The translations under genes and the position numbers were made by a program. The notes beneath the pieces are model-generated. The model searched no databases, was not told where the DNA came from, and saw only the letters and a program-made list of their open reading frames with translations. Below, in pieces: positions 7,380 through 17,166 of a stretch of DNA of 64,000 nt (the stretch's first letter is position 1; each line of letters starts with the position of its first letter). The stretch comes from an uncultured Kordiimonas sp. Its GTDB lineage: Bacteria; Pseudomonadota; Alphaproteobacteria; Sphingomonadales; Kordiimonadaceae. Location: contig CANNEK010000004.1 of NCBI GenBank assembly GCA_947503625.1, forward strand, positions 352,046 through 416,045. Reading direction: 5' to 3'.

Positions 7380-9053
7380 ATGAATGACAGTCTTGCGATA
7401 TATTTAGCACAGCTCAATCCCACAGTTGGTGCGGTTAAAGATAACTGCGAAAAGATTTGCGCGGTTTATGCGGGCGCCGTATCTGAAGGTGCGGATCTGG
7501 TGTTAACGCCAGAACTTTCCGTTACCGGATACCCCTTGGAAGATCTGGTCCTCAAACCATCTTTTGTTGCAACAGTACGACAGGCAGTTGAGGGACTGTC
7601 AGAACTGACACGGGGCGACGGTTCGCCCGGATTGATTATTGGCTGCCCATGGCAGGACGGTGAACACCTTAGAAATGCTATTGTTCTTCTGGAAGCGGGA
7701 GAAATCAGGGAAGTTCGTTTCAAGCACAATTTGCCAAACTATGGCGTTTTTGATGAGATACGTGTTTTCAGCGCCGGAATTCCGCCAGCTCCAATTGAGT
7801 TCCGTGATTTCAAACTTGGTGCCATGATATGCGAGGATATGTGGTATCCGGACTGTACAGCGAGCCTAACGGCAGCGGGGGCAGAAGTTTTACTTGTGCC
7901 AACATGCAGCCCCTACGAATTGGATAAACACCCTGAGCGTCAAGACTATGCCGGAGCGCGTGTCCGCGAGAGCGGTTTACCGCTTGTTTTCTGTAATCAG
8001 GTGTGCGGTCAGGACGAGCTTGTGTTTGATGGTGCAAGTTATGTGATGGCATCAGACGGCAGTATTCCAGTTCAGATGGACGCCTTCAGGGAACAGGGCC
8101 TTTTGACGCTTTGGGAACGTAGAAATGGTGTCCTGGAGTGCATTTCAGAGCATCAGGGGTATCAGCCTGACAGATACGAAGGTATGTATCAGGCGATGAT
8201 GTTGGGTCTTCGGGATTACGTTCTCAAAAACCGTTTTCCCGGCGTTATCTTGGGCCTTTCAGGCGGAATTGATAGCGCGTTGTCAGCAGCCGTTGCCGCG
8301 GACGCCCTTGGTCCGGATAAAGTGCAATGCGTTATGATGCCGTCTCAGTATACCTCTGGTGAAAGCCTGAATGATGCAGAGAAGTGTGCGCAGGCTCTGG
8401 GGGTCGACTATAGCTCAATTACGATAAAACCGGGTATTGAAGCATTTGATCAGATGCTGGAGCCGGCTTTTGTCGATGTTCAGGCGGATACAACAGAAGA
8501 AAACATTCAGTCTCGACTGCGGGGGCTTTTGTTGATGTCGCTATCCAACAAGTTTGGCAAAATGGTCCTGACAACAGGGAATAAATCAGAGGTTTCTGTT
8601 GGATATGCAACGCTCTATGGTGACATGTGCGGTGGCTTCAATGCCTTGAAAGATGTTTACAAAACCGATGTCTTTGAGCTGTCCCGCTGGCGAAACGAAT
8701 ATGTGCCTGCCGGTGCACTGGGGCCATCAGGTGAAGTTATCCCAAACAATATCATCGTAAAACCGCCGACAGCGGAATTGCGTGCGGACCAGAAAGACGA
8801 AGACAGCCTGCCGCCCTATGATGAGTTGGATGATATGCTTCGCTGTTTGGTCGATGAAGACATGTCAGTAGCGGAGATAGTTGACAGAGGTTATGAGGCT
8901 TCTGTTGTTGCAAGAATAGAGCACCTGCTGTACATCGCCGAATATAAAAGGCGTCAAGCGCCACCCGGTGTTAAGATTACGCGCAAGAACTTTGGCCGAG
9001 ATCGTCGCTATCCCATAACGAACGGATTTAGAAGTGCTCGGTTCAAAGAATAG
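7380..9053 (+). CDS. nadE: Glutamine-dependent NAD+ synthetase
   Basis: Amidates nicotinate adenine dinucleotide to NAD+, using ammonia channelled from glutamine. The N-terminal nitrilase-type glutaminase has the Glu-Lys-Cys triad as E45 (TPELS), K115 (FKHNLPNYG) and C151 (MICEDMW). The C-terminal synthetase has the PP-loop SGGIDSA (294-300) and TTGNKSE. Length (557) is normal for the two-domain form. It starts 40 bases after the preceding terminator and precedes gltX by 24 bases, so it may head the nadE-gltX-cysS-trmJ unit. Confidence 0.95.
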   Translation: MNDSLAIYLAQLNPTVGAVKDNCEKICAVYAGAVSEGADLVLTPELSVTGYPLEDLVLKPSFVATVRQAVEGLSELTRGDGSPGLIIGCPWQDGEHLRNAIVLLEAGEIREVRFKHNLPNYGVFDEIRVFSAGIPPAPIEFRDFKLGAMICEDMWYPDCTASLTAAGAEVLLVPTCSPYELDKHPERQDYAGARVRESGLPLVFCNQVCGQDELVFDGASYVMASDGSIPVQMDAFREQGLLTLWERRNGVLECISEHQGYQPDRYEGMYQAMMLGLRDYVLKNRFPGVILGLSGGIDSALSAAVAADALGPDKVQCVMMPSQYTSGESLNDAEKCAQALGVDYSSITIKPGIEAFDQMLEPAFVDVQADTTEENIQSRLRGLLLMSLSNKFGKMVLTTGNKSEVSVGYATLYGDMCGGFNALKDVYKTDVFELSRWRNEYVPAGALGPSGEVIPNNIIVKPPTAELRADQKDEDSLPPYDELDDMLRCLVDEDMSVAEIVDRGYEASVVARIEHLLYIAEYKRRQAPPGVKITRKNFGRDRRYPITNGFRSARFKE

Positions 9054-9077
9054 TTTTGACCAATTGGAATTAAGATA

Positions 9078-10400
9078 ATGACTGTAAAAGTTCGCTTTGC
9101 ACCGTCTCCGACGGGTAAACTTCATGTCGGCAACATCCGTGCTGCACTGGTCAATTGGCTCTTTGCGCGTCAACAAAAGGGCACGTTCGTCCTGCGAATT
9201 GACGACACTGATGTCGCCCGGTCGACCAAAGAAAATGAAGACGCTATCAAGGCAGACCTGAACTGGCTCGGCTTGCATTGGGACGAAACGTTTCGTCAGA
9301 GCGAGCGATTTGACCGTTACAACGAAGTAGTCGCCGATCTAAAAAAGGCAGGGCGGTTATATCCTTGCTATGAAACATCCGACGAACTGGAGATGAAGCG
9401 CAAGATCCAGATGGGCCGCGGCATGCCACCGGTGTATGACCGTGCCGCACTCTCCTTGAGTAAGGATGAAATTGCGAAGCTTGAAGCAGAAGGCCGTAAA
9501 CCTCACTGGCGGTTCAAGTTGGACACGCCAGCTCGTGTTGAATGGACTGACCTTATTCGTGGTTCGGTTTCGATTGATCTGGAGGCGCTTTCAGACCCCA
9601 TTTTGATCCGGGAGGACGGCAGCTTTCTATACACACTCCCGAGTGTGATTGATGATGTGGATTATGGCATCACGCATATTGTCCGCGGTGAAGACCATGT
9701 GACTAATTCGGCTGTTCAGGTTCAGATTTTCGAAACCGTCGGCGGTAAGGCACCCGAGATGGCGCATTTTGCGTTGATGACCGGTAAGAGTGGTGAAGGG
9801 CTTTCCAAACGTCACGGTGCCATGTCTATCGAGGAGTACCGCGAGCAATCCGGTCTGGAGCCTATGTCGATCGTTTCGCTTCTTGCTCGTGTAGGTACCA
9901 GCGAGTCCGTTGAAGCGTTCACTGAAACCGCAGCGTTGATACAGGGGTTTGATTTCAGCAAGTTCAGCCGCTCCACAGCAAAACTGGACCCTGCTGATCT
10001 TGATATGCTGAACGCCAAGATTTTGCACATGATGCCTTATGATGCAGTTAAAGACCGGTTGGCTGGTGTAAGCGAGGCCTTCTGGCTGGCGGTTCAACCC
10101 AATCTCACCAAACTCTCCGATGTCGCTTCCTGGCAATCAATTGTTGATGGACCTGTCACGCCGATTATTGAGGATGCTGCCCATATTGCCAAGGTTGTCG
10201 AGCTTTTGCCTCAAGGCGAAATTACAGCGGGCACTTGGGGCATATGGACAAGCGCAATCAAGGACCAACTGGGTGTTAAGGGCAAGGCTCTGTTTATGCC
10301 ATTGCGCCAAGCGATCACCGGTCAAAATCATGGCCCCGATATGGGAGTGCTTTTGCCTCTGATTGGTCGCGAAAAAATACTGGAACGCCTTGGTGGTTAA
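9078..10400 (+). CDS. gltX: Glutamate--tRNA ligase
   Basis: Class I aminoacyl-tRNA synthetase charging tRNA-Glu (and, in organisms lacking GlnRS, tRNA-Gln). The HIGH-equivalent motif is APSPTGKLHVGN near the N-terminus and the KMSKS-equivalent is GEGLSKRHGA. At 440 residues it is the shorter of the two GltX types that many alphaproteobacteria carry, so a second gltX may exist elsewhere; this cannot be seen here. The next gene, cysS, starts 12 bases after the stop. Confidence 0.93.
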   Translation: MTVKVRFAPSPTGKLHVGNIRAALVNWLFARQQKGTFVLRIDDTDVARSTKENEDAIKADLNWLGLHWDETFRQSERFDRYNEVVADLKKAGRLYPCYETSDELEMKRKIQMGRGMPPVYDRAALSLSKDEIAKLEAEGRKPHWRFKLDTPARVEWTDLIRGSVSIDLEALSDPILIREDGSFLYTLPSVIDDVDYGITHIVRGEDHVTNSAVQVQIFETVGGKAPEMAHFALMTGKSGEGLSKRHGAMSIEEYREQSGLEPMSIVSLLARVGTSESVEAFTETAALIQGFDFSKFSRSTAKLDPADLDMLNAKILHMMPYDAVKDRLAGVSEAFWLAVQPNLTKLSDVASWQSIVDGPVTPIIEDAAHIAKVVELLPQGEITAGTWGIWTSAIKDQLGVKGKALFMPLRQAITGQNHGPDMGVLLPLIGREKILERLGG

Positions 10401-10412
10401 AGACGGTATTAC

Positions 10413-11750
10413 ATGATGCAAATTAGCCTTTACAATACGATCGCACGGGAAAAGCAACGGTTCGAACCCATCGATCCGAAGAATGTGCGTATGTATGTTT
10501 GCGGGCCGACCGTTTACGACTATGCGCATATCGGTAATGCAAGGCCTGTTGTCGTATTCGATATTCTGTTTCGCCTCCTGAAGCATGTTTACGGCGCTGA
10601 TCACGTAACGTATGCGCGAAATATTACGGATATTGAAGACAAGATCATGGAGCGTGCGATGGCGGAAGGTGTTGGTATCAAAACCATCACCAAACGTTAC
10701 GCGAAGATTTACGCTGAAGATATGGCCCTGTTGGGCGCGCAGGAACCGAGCCTTACGCCAAGAGCCACAGAGCACCTGCCTGAAATGATCAACATGATGC
10801 GCAAGCTGATTGACGAGGGGCACGCGTATGAGGCTGATGGCCATGTCATGTTTCACGTTCCTTCCATGCCTGATTATGGTCGCTTGTCGCGTCATAGCCG
10901 CGACGAATTGGTGGCGGGCGCGCGGGTCGAAGTTGCACCTTATAAGCGCGACCCTGCCGACTTTGTGCTGTGGAAACCATCAACCGAAGATCAGGTTGGC
11001 TGGGGCAGCCCTTGGGGCAGGGGGCGGCCCGGATGGCATCTTGAGTGTTCATGCATGATTGAGAAGCATCTTGGCGAAACCATTGATATCCATGGTGGCG
11101 GACAGGATTTGATCTTCCCACACCACGAAAACGAGATTGCCCAGAGCGAGTGCGCTCACGGTGCGCAATTTGTTCGCTATTGGATGCACAATGGCTATTT
11201 GACCGTGGACGGCGAAAAGATGTCCAAGTCTCTGGGGAATTTTCACACTGTTCATGATCTGGTGCGAGACCACCCGGGGGAAGCACTTAGACTTTCACTG
11301 ATGACTGCTCACTACCGCCAGCCGATAGATTTCTCACTGGAAACTGTCGCTGAGCAAAAACGGCGCCTTGACAGATGGTACCGGCTGACGGAAAGCATTG
11401 AACCTGCTGATACGGTTCCTGATGCAGTAATTGAGGCTTTAGCGGACGACCTGAACACGCCAAAAGCGATCGCAGCACTTGATGCACTGGCATCCAGGGA
11501 GACTGCTGCAGACCTGAAAGCGGGCGCCCGATTTATGGGGCTGCTGACAAACAGCGCGTCAGAATGGTTTCAGGGAGCGTCTCCAGACGGCATATCTGCG
11601 GAAGAGATAGAGCAGGCTATTCATGAACGCCTGAAAGCCCGCGAGGCGAAAGACTTTGCCGAATCAGATCGAATCAGGGATCGACTCGTAGGTGTCGGTG
11701 TGATTCTGGAAGATGGACCTCAGGGCACTACGTGGCGCAGGGCCAACTAG
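10413..11750 (+). CDS. cysS: Cysteine--tRNA ligase
   Basis: Class I synthetase for cysteine. The zinc/Cys-recognition site begins at C30 in VCGPTVYDYAHIGNARP (which contains the HIGH motif), continues with LECSCM and HGGGQDLIFPHHENE, and the activation loop is KMSKSLGNF. Two consecutive ATG codons occur at 10413 and 10416; either could be used. It is between gltX and trmJ with very short gaps, indicating cotranscription. Confidence 0.95.
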   Translation: MMQISLYNTIAREKQRFEPIDPKNVRMYVCGPTVYDYAHIGNARPVVVFDILFRLLKHVYGADHVTYARNITDIEDKIMERAMAEGVGIKTITKRYAKIYAEDMALLGAQEPSLTPRATEHLPEMINMMRKLIDEGHAYEADGHVMFHVPSMPDYGRLSRHSRDELVAGARVEVAPYKRDPADFVLWKPSTEDQVGWGSPWGRGRPGWHLECSCMIEKHLGETIDIHGGGQDLIFPHHENEIAQSECAHGAQFVRYWMHNGYLTVDGEKMSKSLGNFHTVHDLVRDHPGEALRLSLMTAHYRQPIDFSLETVAEQKRRLDRWYRLTESIEPADTVPDAVIEALADDLNTPKAIAALDALASRETAADLKAGARFMGLLTNSASEWFQGASPDGISAEEIEQAIHERLKAREAKDFAESDRIRDRLVGVGVILEDGPQGTTWRRAN

Positions 11751-11752
11751 GT

Positions 11753-12475
11753 ATGGTTAACCCTGCAATTATTCTGGTGCAGCCGCAGCTCGGGGAAAAT
11801 ATTGGCAAGGCCGCTCGTGCAATGTTGAATTTTGGCCTCACTGACATGAGACTTGTTGCACCGCGCGACGGTTGGCCAAACCCTTCCGCCGGACCGGCAG
11901 CTTCCGGAGCGGACAGTGTTCTGGACAATGCTCAGGTTTTTGAGAGCGTGGAAGATGCAATTGCGGATTGTCACAGGGTATATGCTTCAACGGTGCGGGA
12001 TAGGGATATGCCGAAGCCGGTGGTAACGCCGAAAAAGGCAGCATGTGAAATCGTTGATTTTGCAGCAACGGAAAAGAAGGCGGCGGTTCTGTTTGGTCGC
12101 GAAGCGTCAGGTCTTTCGAATGATGATGTGGCGTATGCTGATAAAATCCTGACGGTACCTGTTAATCCTGGTTTTGGGAGCTTGAATCTTGCGCAGGCAG
12201 TTGTCCTGATCGCCTATGAGGTCTTTAACCTCAAGGACAGGACTTTGGCTGAGCAACCCGCTCACCCTGAAGGCGTTGCCATTCAGGAAGAAATTGAGGG
12301 TTTGCACCAGCATCTTACCAGCGAACTGGAAAACCGGGGTTATTTCCGCAGTGAAGATAGACGGGCCCACATGGAACGTACGCTCAGAAACCTTGTCCTG
12401 AATGCTGAATTTTCATCACAGGAAGTTCAGACCCTGAGAGGGGTGATTAAATCTCTTTCCAGACCAAAACGTTAA
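11753..12475 (+). CDS. trmJ: tRNA (cytidine/uridine-2'-O-)-methyltransferase TrmJ
   Basis: SPOUT-family enzyme that 2'-O-methylates position 32 of tRNAs. PAIILVQPQLGENIGKAARAM at the N-terminus, GREASGLSNDD and VNPGFGSLNLAQAV are the family's AdoMet-binding knot motifs. The C-terminal ~80 residues are the TrmJ-specific dimer/tRNA-binding extension. I chose ATG 11753, two bases after the cysS stop, because family members start at this point. An in-frame GTG at 11732 would overlap cysS. Shine-Dalgarno is weak, so coupling to cysS translation is likely. Confidence 0.9.
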   Translation: MVNPAIILVQPQLGENIGKAARAMLNFGLTDMRLVAPRDGWPNPSAGPAASGADSVLDNAQVFESVEDAIADCHRVYASTVRDRDMPKPVVTPKKAACEIVDFAATEKKAAVLFGREASGLSNDDVAYADKILTVPVNPGFGSLNLAQAVVLIAYEVFNLKDRTLAEQPAHPEGVAIQEEIEGLHQHLTSELENRGYFRSEDRRAHMERTLRNLVLNAEFSSQEVQTLRGVIKSLSRPKR

Positions 12476-12549
12476 TCGCTGCTTCATTTGACGGCAGTAT
12501 ATTCTTGTTTAAAGTGATCATTCCCGCATGGGTATTGGAGGATCTGTAA

Positions 12550-13125
12550 ATGCTATCTGCTTTGTTTGCAGCTATGTTGATGGTTCAGAACACGGACGAC
12601 ACTGGTATTGCGGTTGCGCAACCCGTGGGTGAAGCGGTGCTTGAACCGATCTCGGGCAGCTATTTTCAGGTTTTCGAATTTTATGGTCGCCCGCCGCATA
12701 CGTGGCGACACGCAGCGCGCATGGTCAAAGGGTATCGCCATGAAGACAGAGAGGGTCATCTGGCGTTTGTCAAGGATGGCGCGACACACTTCTTTCTCGT
12801 GCTGAATTTTGACATGTTGCGTGAGCAAAAGATGTGGATTGGCCTTAGCGCCGAATGCAATGAACAGGCTGATATGAAATGGATTGATGAAACGCCCTTG
12901 GCCGAAGGTAGTTTCAGAGCATGGAGTCCTGTTGCTCAAAAGAACATTCGCGAGAGGTGCCGTGCTTTGGAAGATACGGCTACCCAGCTTCCCATATTTT
13001 ATGATCCAACGGAATTTGGTGTCCGTTGGGAAGTGGGCGACCCTCGGACGAACATCACCCACATGATGGTTGAATTTCCGGTGCCTGCAGAGGAAGAGAT
13101 GTCAGAAGAGAACGCTGGCGAGTAG
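12550..13125 (+). CDS. Exported protein with a C-type-lectin-like domain
   Basis: A 191-residue protein I cannot name. The start MLSALFAAMLMVQ is a short hydrophobic leader. The body has the order of a C-type lectin fold: FEFYGRPPHTWRHAARM (strand and first helix), GHLAFV, a hydrophobic strand, MWIGLSAEC, MKWIDETPL, FRAWSP, then a Cys (RERCRAL). The WIGL and W-x-D-x-x-P elements are the most characteristic. The tail is acidic. Lectin-like folds in bacteria often bind sugars or proteins without calcium; no ligand can be assigned. A GGAGGAT sequence precedes ATG 12550. It is convergent with hemB, with nine bases between them. Confidence 0.6.
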   Translation: MLSALFAAMLMVQNTDDTGIAVAQPVGEAVLEPISGSYFQVFEFYGRPPHTWRHAARMVKGYRHEDREGHLAFVKDGATHFFLVLNFDMLREQKMWIGLSAECNEQADMKWIDETPLAEGSFRAWSPVAQKNIRERCRALEDTATQLPIFYDPTEFGVRWEVGDPRTNITHMMVEFPVPAEEEMSEENAGE

Positions 13126-13134
13126 GGTTTCTGC

Positions 13135-14124
13135 TTAGCCAGCGAGTTCCTTTGCCATTTCAAGAGCAAAGTAGGTAAGAACACCGTCGGCGCCAGCGCG
13201 TTTGAACGAAACCAAAGACTCCGCGACCACGGATTGCCGATCCAGCCAGCCATTTTGACTGGCGGCTGTCAGCATCGCGTACTCTCCAGAGACCTGATAG
13301 GCATAAGTTGGTACGCCGAACGTATCTTTTACGTCCCGGATTACATCCAGATATGGCATGCCCGGTTTTATCATTACGCTGTCAGCGCCTTCATTGATAT
13401 CGAGCTCAACTTCCCGGATTGCTTCACGCCGATTGGCAGGATCCATCTGGTAGGTTTTTTTGTCGCCTTTCAGAATGCCGCCGCTGCCTACGGCATCACG
13501 GAACGGGCCGTAAAAACCCGAGGCATATTTAGCTGCATAAGCCATGATCTGCACATGCTGATATCCAGCGCGATCAAGTTCAGCGCGGATCGCACCGATG
13601 CGCCCATCCATCATGTCAGAAGGTGCTATAATGTCTGCGCCAGCCTCGGCCTGGATGACGGCTTGTTGTACCAGTACACCGACAGTTTCGTCATTGAGGA
13701 TTTGATCGTTATCAATGAGGCCGTCCTGGCCATGGCTGGTGTATGGATCAAGAGCAACATCTGCGAGCAGACCGATATCGGGCACAGCATCCTTAATGGC
13801 GCTTAGAGCGGTATTGATGAGGTTATCTTTGTTAAGCGCTTCATCTCCTCGCTCGGTGCGCAGCGCTTTCGGAGTCGACGGGAAAAGGGCGATACAGGGT
13901 ATGCCGAGATTGTGTGCCTCGCTTGCGGCCTTAACGGCGAGGTCGATGCTCAGTCGGTTAACCCCTGGCATTGAAACAACAGGATCCCGAGTGTCTTTCC
14001 CGTCGCAGACAAACAGAGGCCAAATCAGGTCGTCAACCGAAATGATGTTTTCTCGCAACATCCGGCGCGACCAGTCATGGGCTCTTGGCCGCCTCAATCT
14101 CGTTGCCGGGAAACCTTTAGACAT
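13135..14124 (-). CDS. hemB: Porphobilinogen synthase (delta-aminolevulinic acid dehydratase)
   Basis: Condenses two 5-aminolevulinate molecules to porphobilinogen. Schiff-base lysines are K199 (AKYASGFYGPF) and K253 (VMIKPGMPY). The segment DVALDPYTSHGQDG (122-135) lacks the three cysteines of the zinc-type enzyme, as in other alphaproteobacterial HemB proteins that do not need catalytic zinc. It is divergent from an LdtR-like regulator gene and about 930 bases from hemA, which makes its substrate, so tetrapyrrole genes are loosely grouped. Confidence 0.95.
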   Translation of the reverse strand: MSKGFPATRLRRPRAHDWSRRMLRENIISVDDLIWPLFVCDGKDTRDPVVSMPGVNRLSIDLAVKAASEAHNLGIPCIALFPSTPKALRTERGDEALNKDNLINTALSAIKDAVPDIGLLADVALDPYTSHGQDGLIDNDQILNDETVGVLVQQAVIQAEAGADIIAPSDMMDGRIGAIRAELDRAGYQHVQIMAYAAKYASGFYGPFRDAVGSGGILKGDKKTYQMDPANRREAIREVELDINEGADSVMIKPGMPYLDVIRDVKDTFGVPTYAYQVSGEYAMLTAASQNGWLDRQSVVAESLVSFKRAGADGVLTYFALEMAKELAG

Positions 14125-14216
14125 CTGAATTCTCTCTCTTTTTCATCTAAGGATGCTTTTACCTTCTTTGTCACTGAAAGGCCCCAAAAAGCAACAATTT
14201 AGCGACAATTTTATCG

Positions 14217-14231
14217 TTAACTAAGCGTTAG
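14217..14231 (+). promoter_or_regulatory. Near-match to a CtrA box
   Basis: TTAA-N7-TTAG in the 226-base divergent region between hemB and the MarR-family gene, one base off the CtrA consensus TTAA-N7-TTAA. A short motif in AT-rich DNA, so chance is likely. Confidence 0.2.
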
Positions 14232-14350
14232 GGCTTCTGACTGAGACTGGCAAGCAATGGATTCGATGAAAAATTATATCAATTTCCGTGGTTGAAGCGG
14301 CTTTATCGATCCAAATTCGGGCAAAATTAATGTAAAAAGGGTGATGACCC

Positions 14351-14830
14351 ATGAGTGGATATGATTTTAACGACCCCAAATTTCTCTTTCTCGACATACT
14401 GTCGTTAGTTGAGCGCCTGCACCGCCGTTTGCTGGATGTGTTGAAAAACCATCTGGAGCAAATTGGCCGTAATGACCTGAACCCCGTTCAGGCACTGCTA
14501 TTGCACAATATTGGCGAGAACGAAATGACCGCTGGTGAGCTAAAAACACGCGGTTATTATCAGGGTTCAAACGTTTCCTACAATTTGAAGAAACTGGTTG
14601 AGATGGGCTATCTTCGTCACGAGCGATCAGATTATGATCGCCGTGCCGTGCGCATCTCTTTAACCGATCAAGGGTATGAAATCAGGGACCTGATTGACAA
14701 ACTTTACGTTCAACATATGCAGGAGTTAATGGCGGACGAACTTATTCCCCACGATCAGTTGAAGCAGTTGCGAAAGAACCTTCGTAACCTTGAACGTTTC
14801 TGGTCCGACAAGATTCATTTTGGCCTTTAA
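14351..14830 (+). CDS. ldtR: MarR-family regulator, LdtR-like
   Basis: A 159-residue winged-helix regulator. The recognition region GELKTRGYYQGSNVSYNLKKLVEMGYL followed by HERSDYDRRAVRISLT closely follows LdtR of Rhizobiales, which controls an L,D-transpeptidase and cell-wall tolerance; the GYYQGSNVSYNLKKL part is the most distinctive. The target here is unknown and no L,D-transpeptidase gene is nearby. It lies between hemB (divergent) and hemA (same strand, 227 bases downstream). Start ATG 14351 follows a weak AAAGGGTGA. Confidence 0.8.
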   Translation: MSGYDFNDPKFLFLDILSLVERLHRRLLDVLKNHLEQIGRNDLNPVQALLLHNIGENEMTAGELKTRGYYQGSNVSYNLKKLVEMGYLRHERSDYDRRAVRISLTDQGYEIRDLIDKLYVQHMQELMADELIPHDQLKQLRKNLRNLERFWSDKIHFGL

Positions 14831-15057
14831 CCAATTTGCTCAATCGGTGAAATCGAAAATATCTGATGTTTTTAAGACTTGGTTAGCCTCTATAGTAAAT
14901 ACTGTTAATTGGCCTGATACATCGCAAAATTGACCTGCGACAATTTCGTTGCTGGACGAAACGTGCAATATTAGGCTAATTAGCAGCGCACCAAATACTT
15001 GTTAAAGAGTGATTGGTCGTTTTTGACGAAGGCCAAATAAGTCAAGCGGACTGTCAG

Positions 15058-16275
15058 ATGGACTATGAAAAGATTTTTGCGGAGGCTATTGAAGCTATTC
15101 GCGACGAAGGTCGGTACCGGGTATTCGCAGATATCTCTCGCGAACGTGGTAATTTCCCCCGTGCTCAACGCCATGACGCAGGCGACAACGCCAAATCAAT
15201 AACGGTTTGGTGCAGTAACGACTATCTGGGTATGGGCCAACACCCCAAAGTGATTGAAGCCATGCATGCCGCTCTTGATGAAACAGGGGCAGGAGCAGGT
15301 GGGACACGCAATATCGCGGGCAACAACCATTATCACGTACTGCTTGAGCAAGAGCTCGCAGACCTGCATGGCAAAGAAGCATCGCTTCTGTTCACTTCAG
15401 GCTATATTTCCAACGAAGCGACGTTGTCTACAGTGGCCAAGCTGCTACCAGGGTGCCTGGTGTTCTCCGATGAACTTAATCATGCATCCATGATTCAGGG
15501 GATTCGTCACAGTGGCGCGCGGAAGTTTATCTTCCGCCACAACGATCTTGAGCACCTTGAAGAGCTGCTGCAACAGGCTGACCCCAAAGCGCCTAAAATT
15601 ATTGCGTTCGAATCGGTATATTCGATGGACGGAGATATCGCCCCAATCGAAGCTATCTGTGACCTTGCCGATAAGTACGGTGCCATGACCTACCTTGATG
15701 AAGTGCACGCTGTTGGCATGTATGGCCATCAGGGTGGCGGTGTTGCGGAGCGTGACGGTGTTGCAGACAGGTTGACAATTATCGAAGGCACACTTGGTAA
15801 AGCGTTTGGTGTTATGGGCGGTTACATCGCTTCGTCAAAAGCGTTGGTAGACGTTGTTCGCAGTTATGCGTCCGGCTTTATTTTTACGACTGCGCTTAGT
15901 CCGGTTCTTGCAGCAGGCGTGTTGGCAAGTATCAAGCATTTGCGCTCGAGCAACGAAGAGCGTGTCGCGCATCAACAGCGGGCTGAAAAACTGAAAGTGC
16001 GACTGAAAAAAGCGATGCTGCCCGTGATGGAGTCTGAAAGCCACATTGTGCCTTTGTTTGTTGGGGACCCTGTTTTGTGCAAACAGGTTTCGGACATGCT
16101 TCTGGACGAGTTTGGAATTTATGTGCAGCCCATCAATTATCCAACCGTGCCCAAGGGAACAGAGCGCTTGAGGCTTACCCCAGGTCCGTTACATGACGAT
16201 AAAGCCATGGACGCGCTTATGGATGCGTTGACAGCGATCTGGTCGCGGCTTGATCTCGTGCGTTCGGTCGCTTAG
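15058..16275 (+). CDS. hemA: 5-aminolevulinate synthase
   Basis: PLP enzyme of the C4 (Shemin) pathway, joining glycine and succinyl-CoA; its presence supports an alphaproteobacterium. The PLP lysine is K248 in [14 protein letters not shown]; other family marks are [23 protein letters not shown] and [15 protein letters not shown] 15058 gives 405 residues and the usual MDY start; an upstream in-frame GTG at 15013 would add 15 residues with no family counterpart. It is followed after ten bases by a DUF6898-type gene. Confidence 0.95.
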   Translation: MDYEKIFAEAIEAIRDEGRYRVFADISRERGNFPRAQRHDAGDNAKSITVWCSNDYLGMGQHPKVIEAMHAALDETGAGAGGTRNIAGNNHYHVLLEQELADLHGKEASLLFTSGYISNEATLSTVAKLLPGCLVFSDELNHASMIQGIRHSGARKFIFRHNDLEHLEELLQQADPKAPKIIAFESVYSMDGDIAPIEAICDLADKYGAMTYLDEVHAVGMYGHQGGGVAERDGVADRLTIIEGTLGKAFGVMGGYIASSKALVDVVRSYASGFIFTTALSPVLAAGVLASIKHLRSSNEERVAHQQRAEKLKVRLKKAMLPVMESESHIVPLFVGDPVLCKQVSDMLLDEFGIYVQPINYPTVPKGTERLRLTPGPLHDDKAMDALMDALTAIWSRLDLVRSVA

Positions 16276-16285
16276 GACATTTTGA

Positions 16286-16501
16286 ATGCCAACCAGCAGG
16301 CACGTTATCATCGAATTTGTTCCGCTGGGAAACGCGGTCAAGGTTTCGGCAATTTGTGAAAAAACCGGTCGTGAAGTTTCTATCGTTGGCGACAGGAATG
16401 CCGGAAAAGCCGAACTTGAAGCACTTGCTGTACGCAAGCTTAACTATGTGATGGCCAAAGAAGAAAAAAAACTTCCCCGGAAACGTGGGTTTGAAGTTTA
16501 G
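16286..16501 (+). CDS. Small DUF6898-type protein downstream of hemA
   Basis: A 71-residue basic protein: VIIEFVPLGNAVKVSAIC, then TGREVSIVG and a helix ELEALAVRKLNYVM. This matches the short proteins that follow hemA in many alphaproteobacteria (DUF6898). No function is known; the constant position suggests translation with hemA. The 193 bases between its stop and the rpiB start contain no further gene that I can support. Confidence 0.7.
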   Translation: MPTSRHVIIEFVPLGNAVKVSAICEKTGREVSIVGDRNAGKAELEALAVRKLNYVMAKEEKKLPRKRGFEV

Positions 16502-16693
16502 GTTAGGCATATTTCAGCTGCCCTGATTGCCTGTTTTTGCCAATATATGGTTTTCACCAGAAAATAAGACACAAAATCAGCGACTCCTTGCTTGGGTTGC
16601 CTGTTTGAATATGATAAGACCGCAGTCTATTTTTTTGTTGGTGTGTGGGTTCATTGCAGCGCCGCCAGACTTTCAGGATTTGGGGACATTTCA

Positions 16694-17128
16694 TTGCCGG
16701 ACAAAACCATTGCAATTGCGTGTGACCATGGTGGTTTCGAACTCAAAGAACATTTGAAGCCTTTGCTGGAAAACAAAGGTCTGGTTGTTTTGGACCTTGG
16801 CACCAACAGTACAGATTCTGTCGATTACCCCGAGTTTGGAAAATTGCTTGCGGAAACTATCGCTGACAAGCGCGCAGACCTCGGAATTCTCATTTGCGGA
16901 AGCGGTATTGGTATTTCAATTGCCGCGAATCGAAACCCTGCCGTTCGGGCTGCGGTATGCCATTCCGGTCTCTCTGCACGTCTGGCGCGACAGCATAATG
17001 ATGCGAACGTATTGGCTCTCGGTGCAAGACTGATTGGTGTTGAAACAGCGATCGATTGTGTCGAGGAATTTCTAGAAACAGCCTTTGAGGAGGGGCGCCA
17101 TCAAAGGCGCGTTGACCAACTGGGCTGA
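16694..17128 (+). CDS. rpiB: Ribose 5-phosphate isomerase B
   Basis: Interconverts ribose 5-phosphate and ribulose 5-phosphate. ACDHGGFELK near the N-terminus carries the conserved Asp-His, and CGSGIGISIAANR holds the phosphate loop and the active-site Cys (LICGSGIG). I placed the start at TTG 16694, giving 144 residues (family norm) with GGGGA 7 bases upstream; the longer frame from 16592 encodes 34 residues unrelated to the family. It heads rpiB-glyA-nrdR-rib genes. Confidence 0.9.
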   Translation: MPDKTIAIACDHGGFELKEHLKPLLENKGLVVLDLGTNSTDSVDYPEFGKLLAETIADKRADLGILICGSGIGISIAANRNPAVRAAVCHSGLSARLARQHNDANVLALGARLIGVETAIDCVEEFLETAFEEGRHQRRVDQLG

Positions 17129-17166
17129 TCATCTGATCCAACCATACCGATTAAGGACATTGAAGC

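Noticed and set aside
16527..16693. Upstream extension of rpiB and overlapping short frames
   Set aside because: The extra residues have no family match and TTG 16694 has a good Shine-Dalgarno with the correct protein length.
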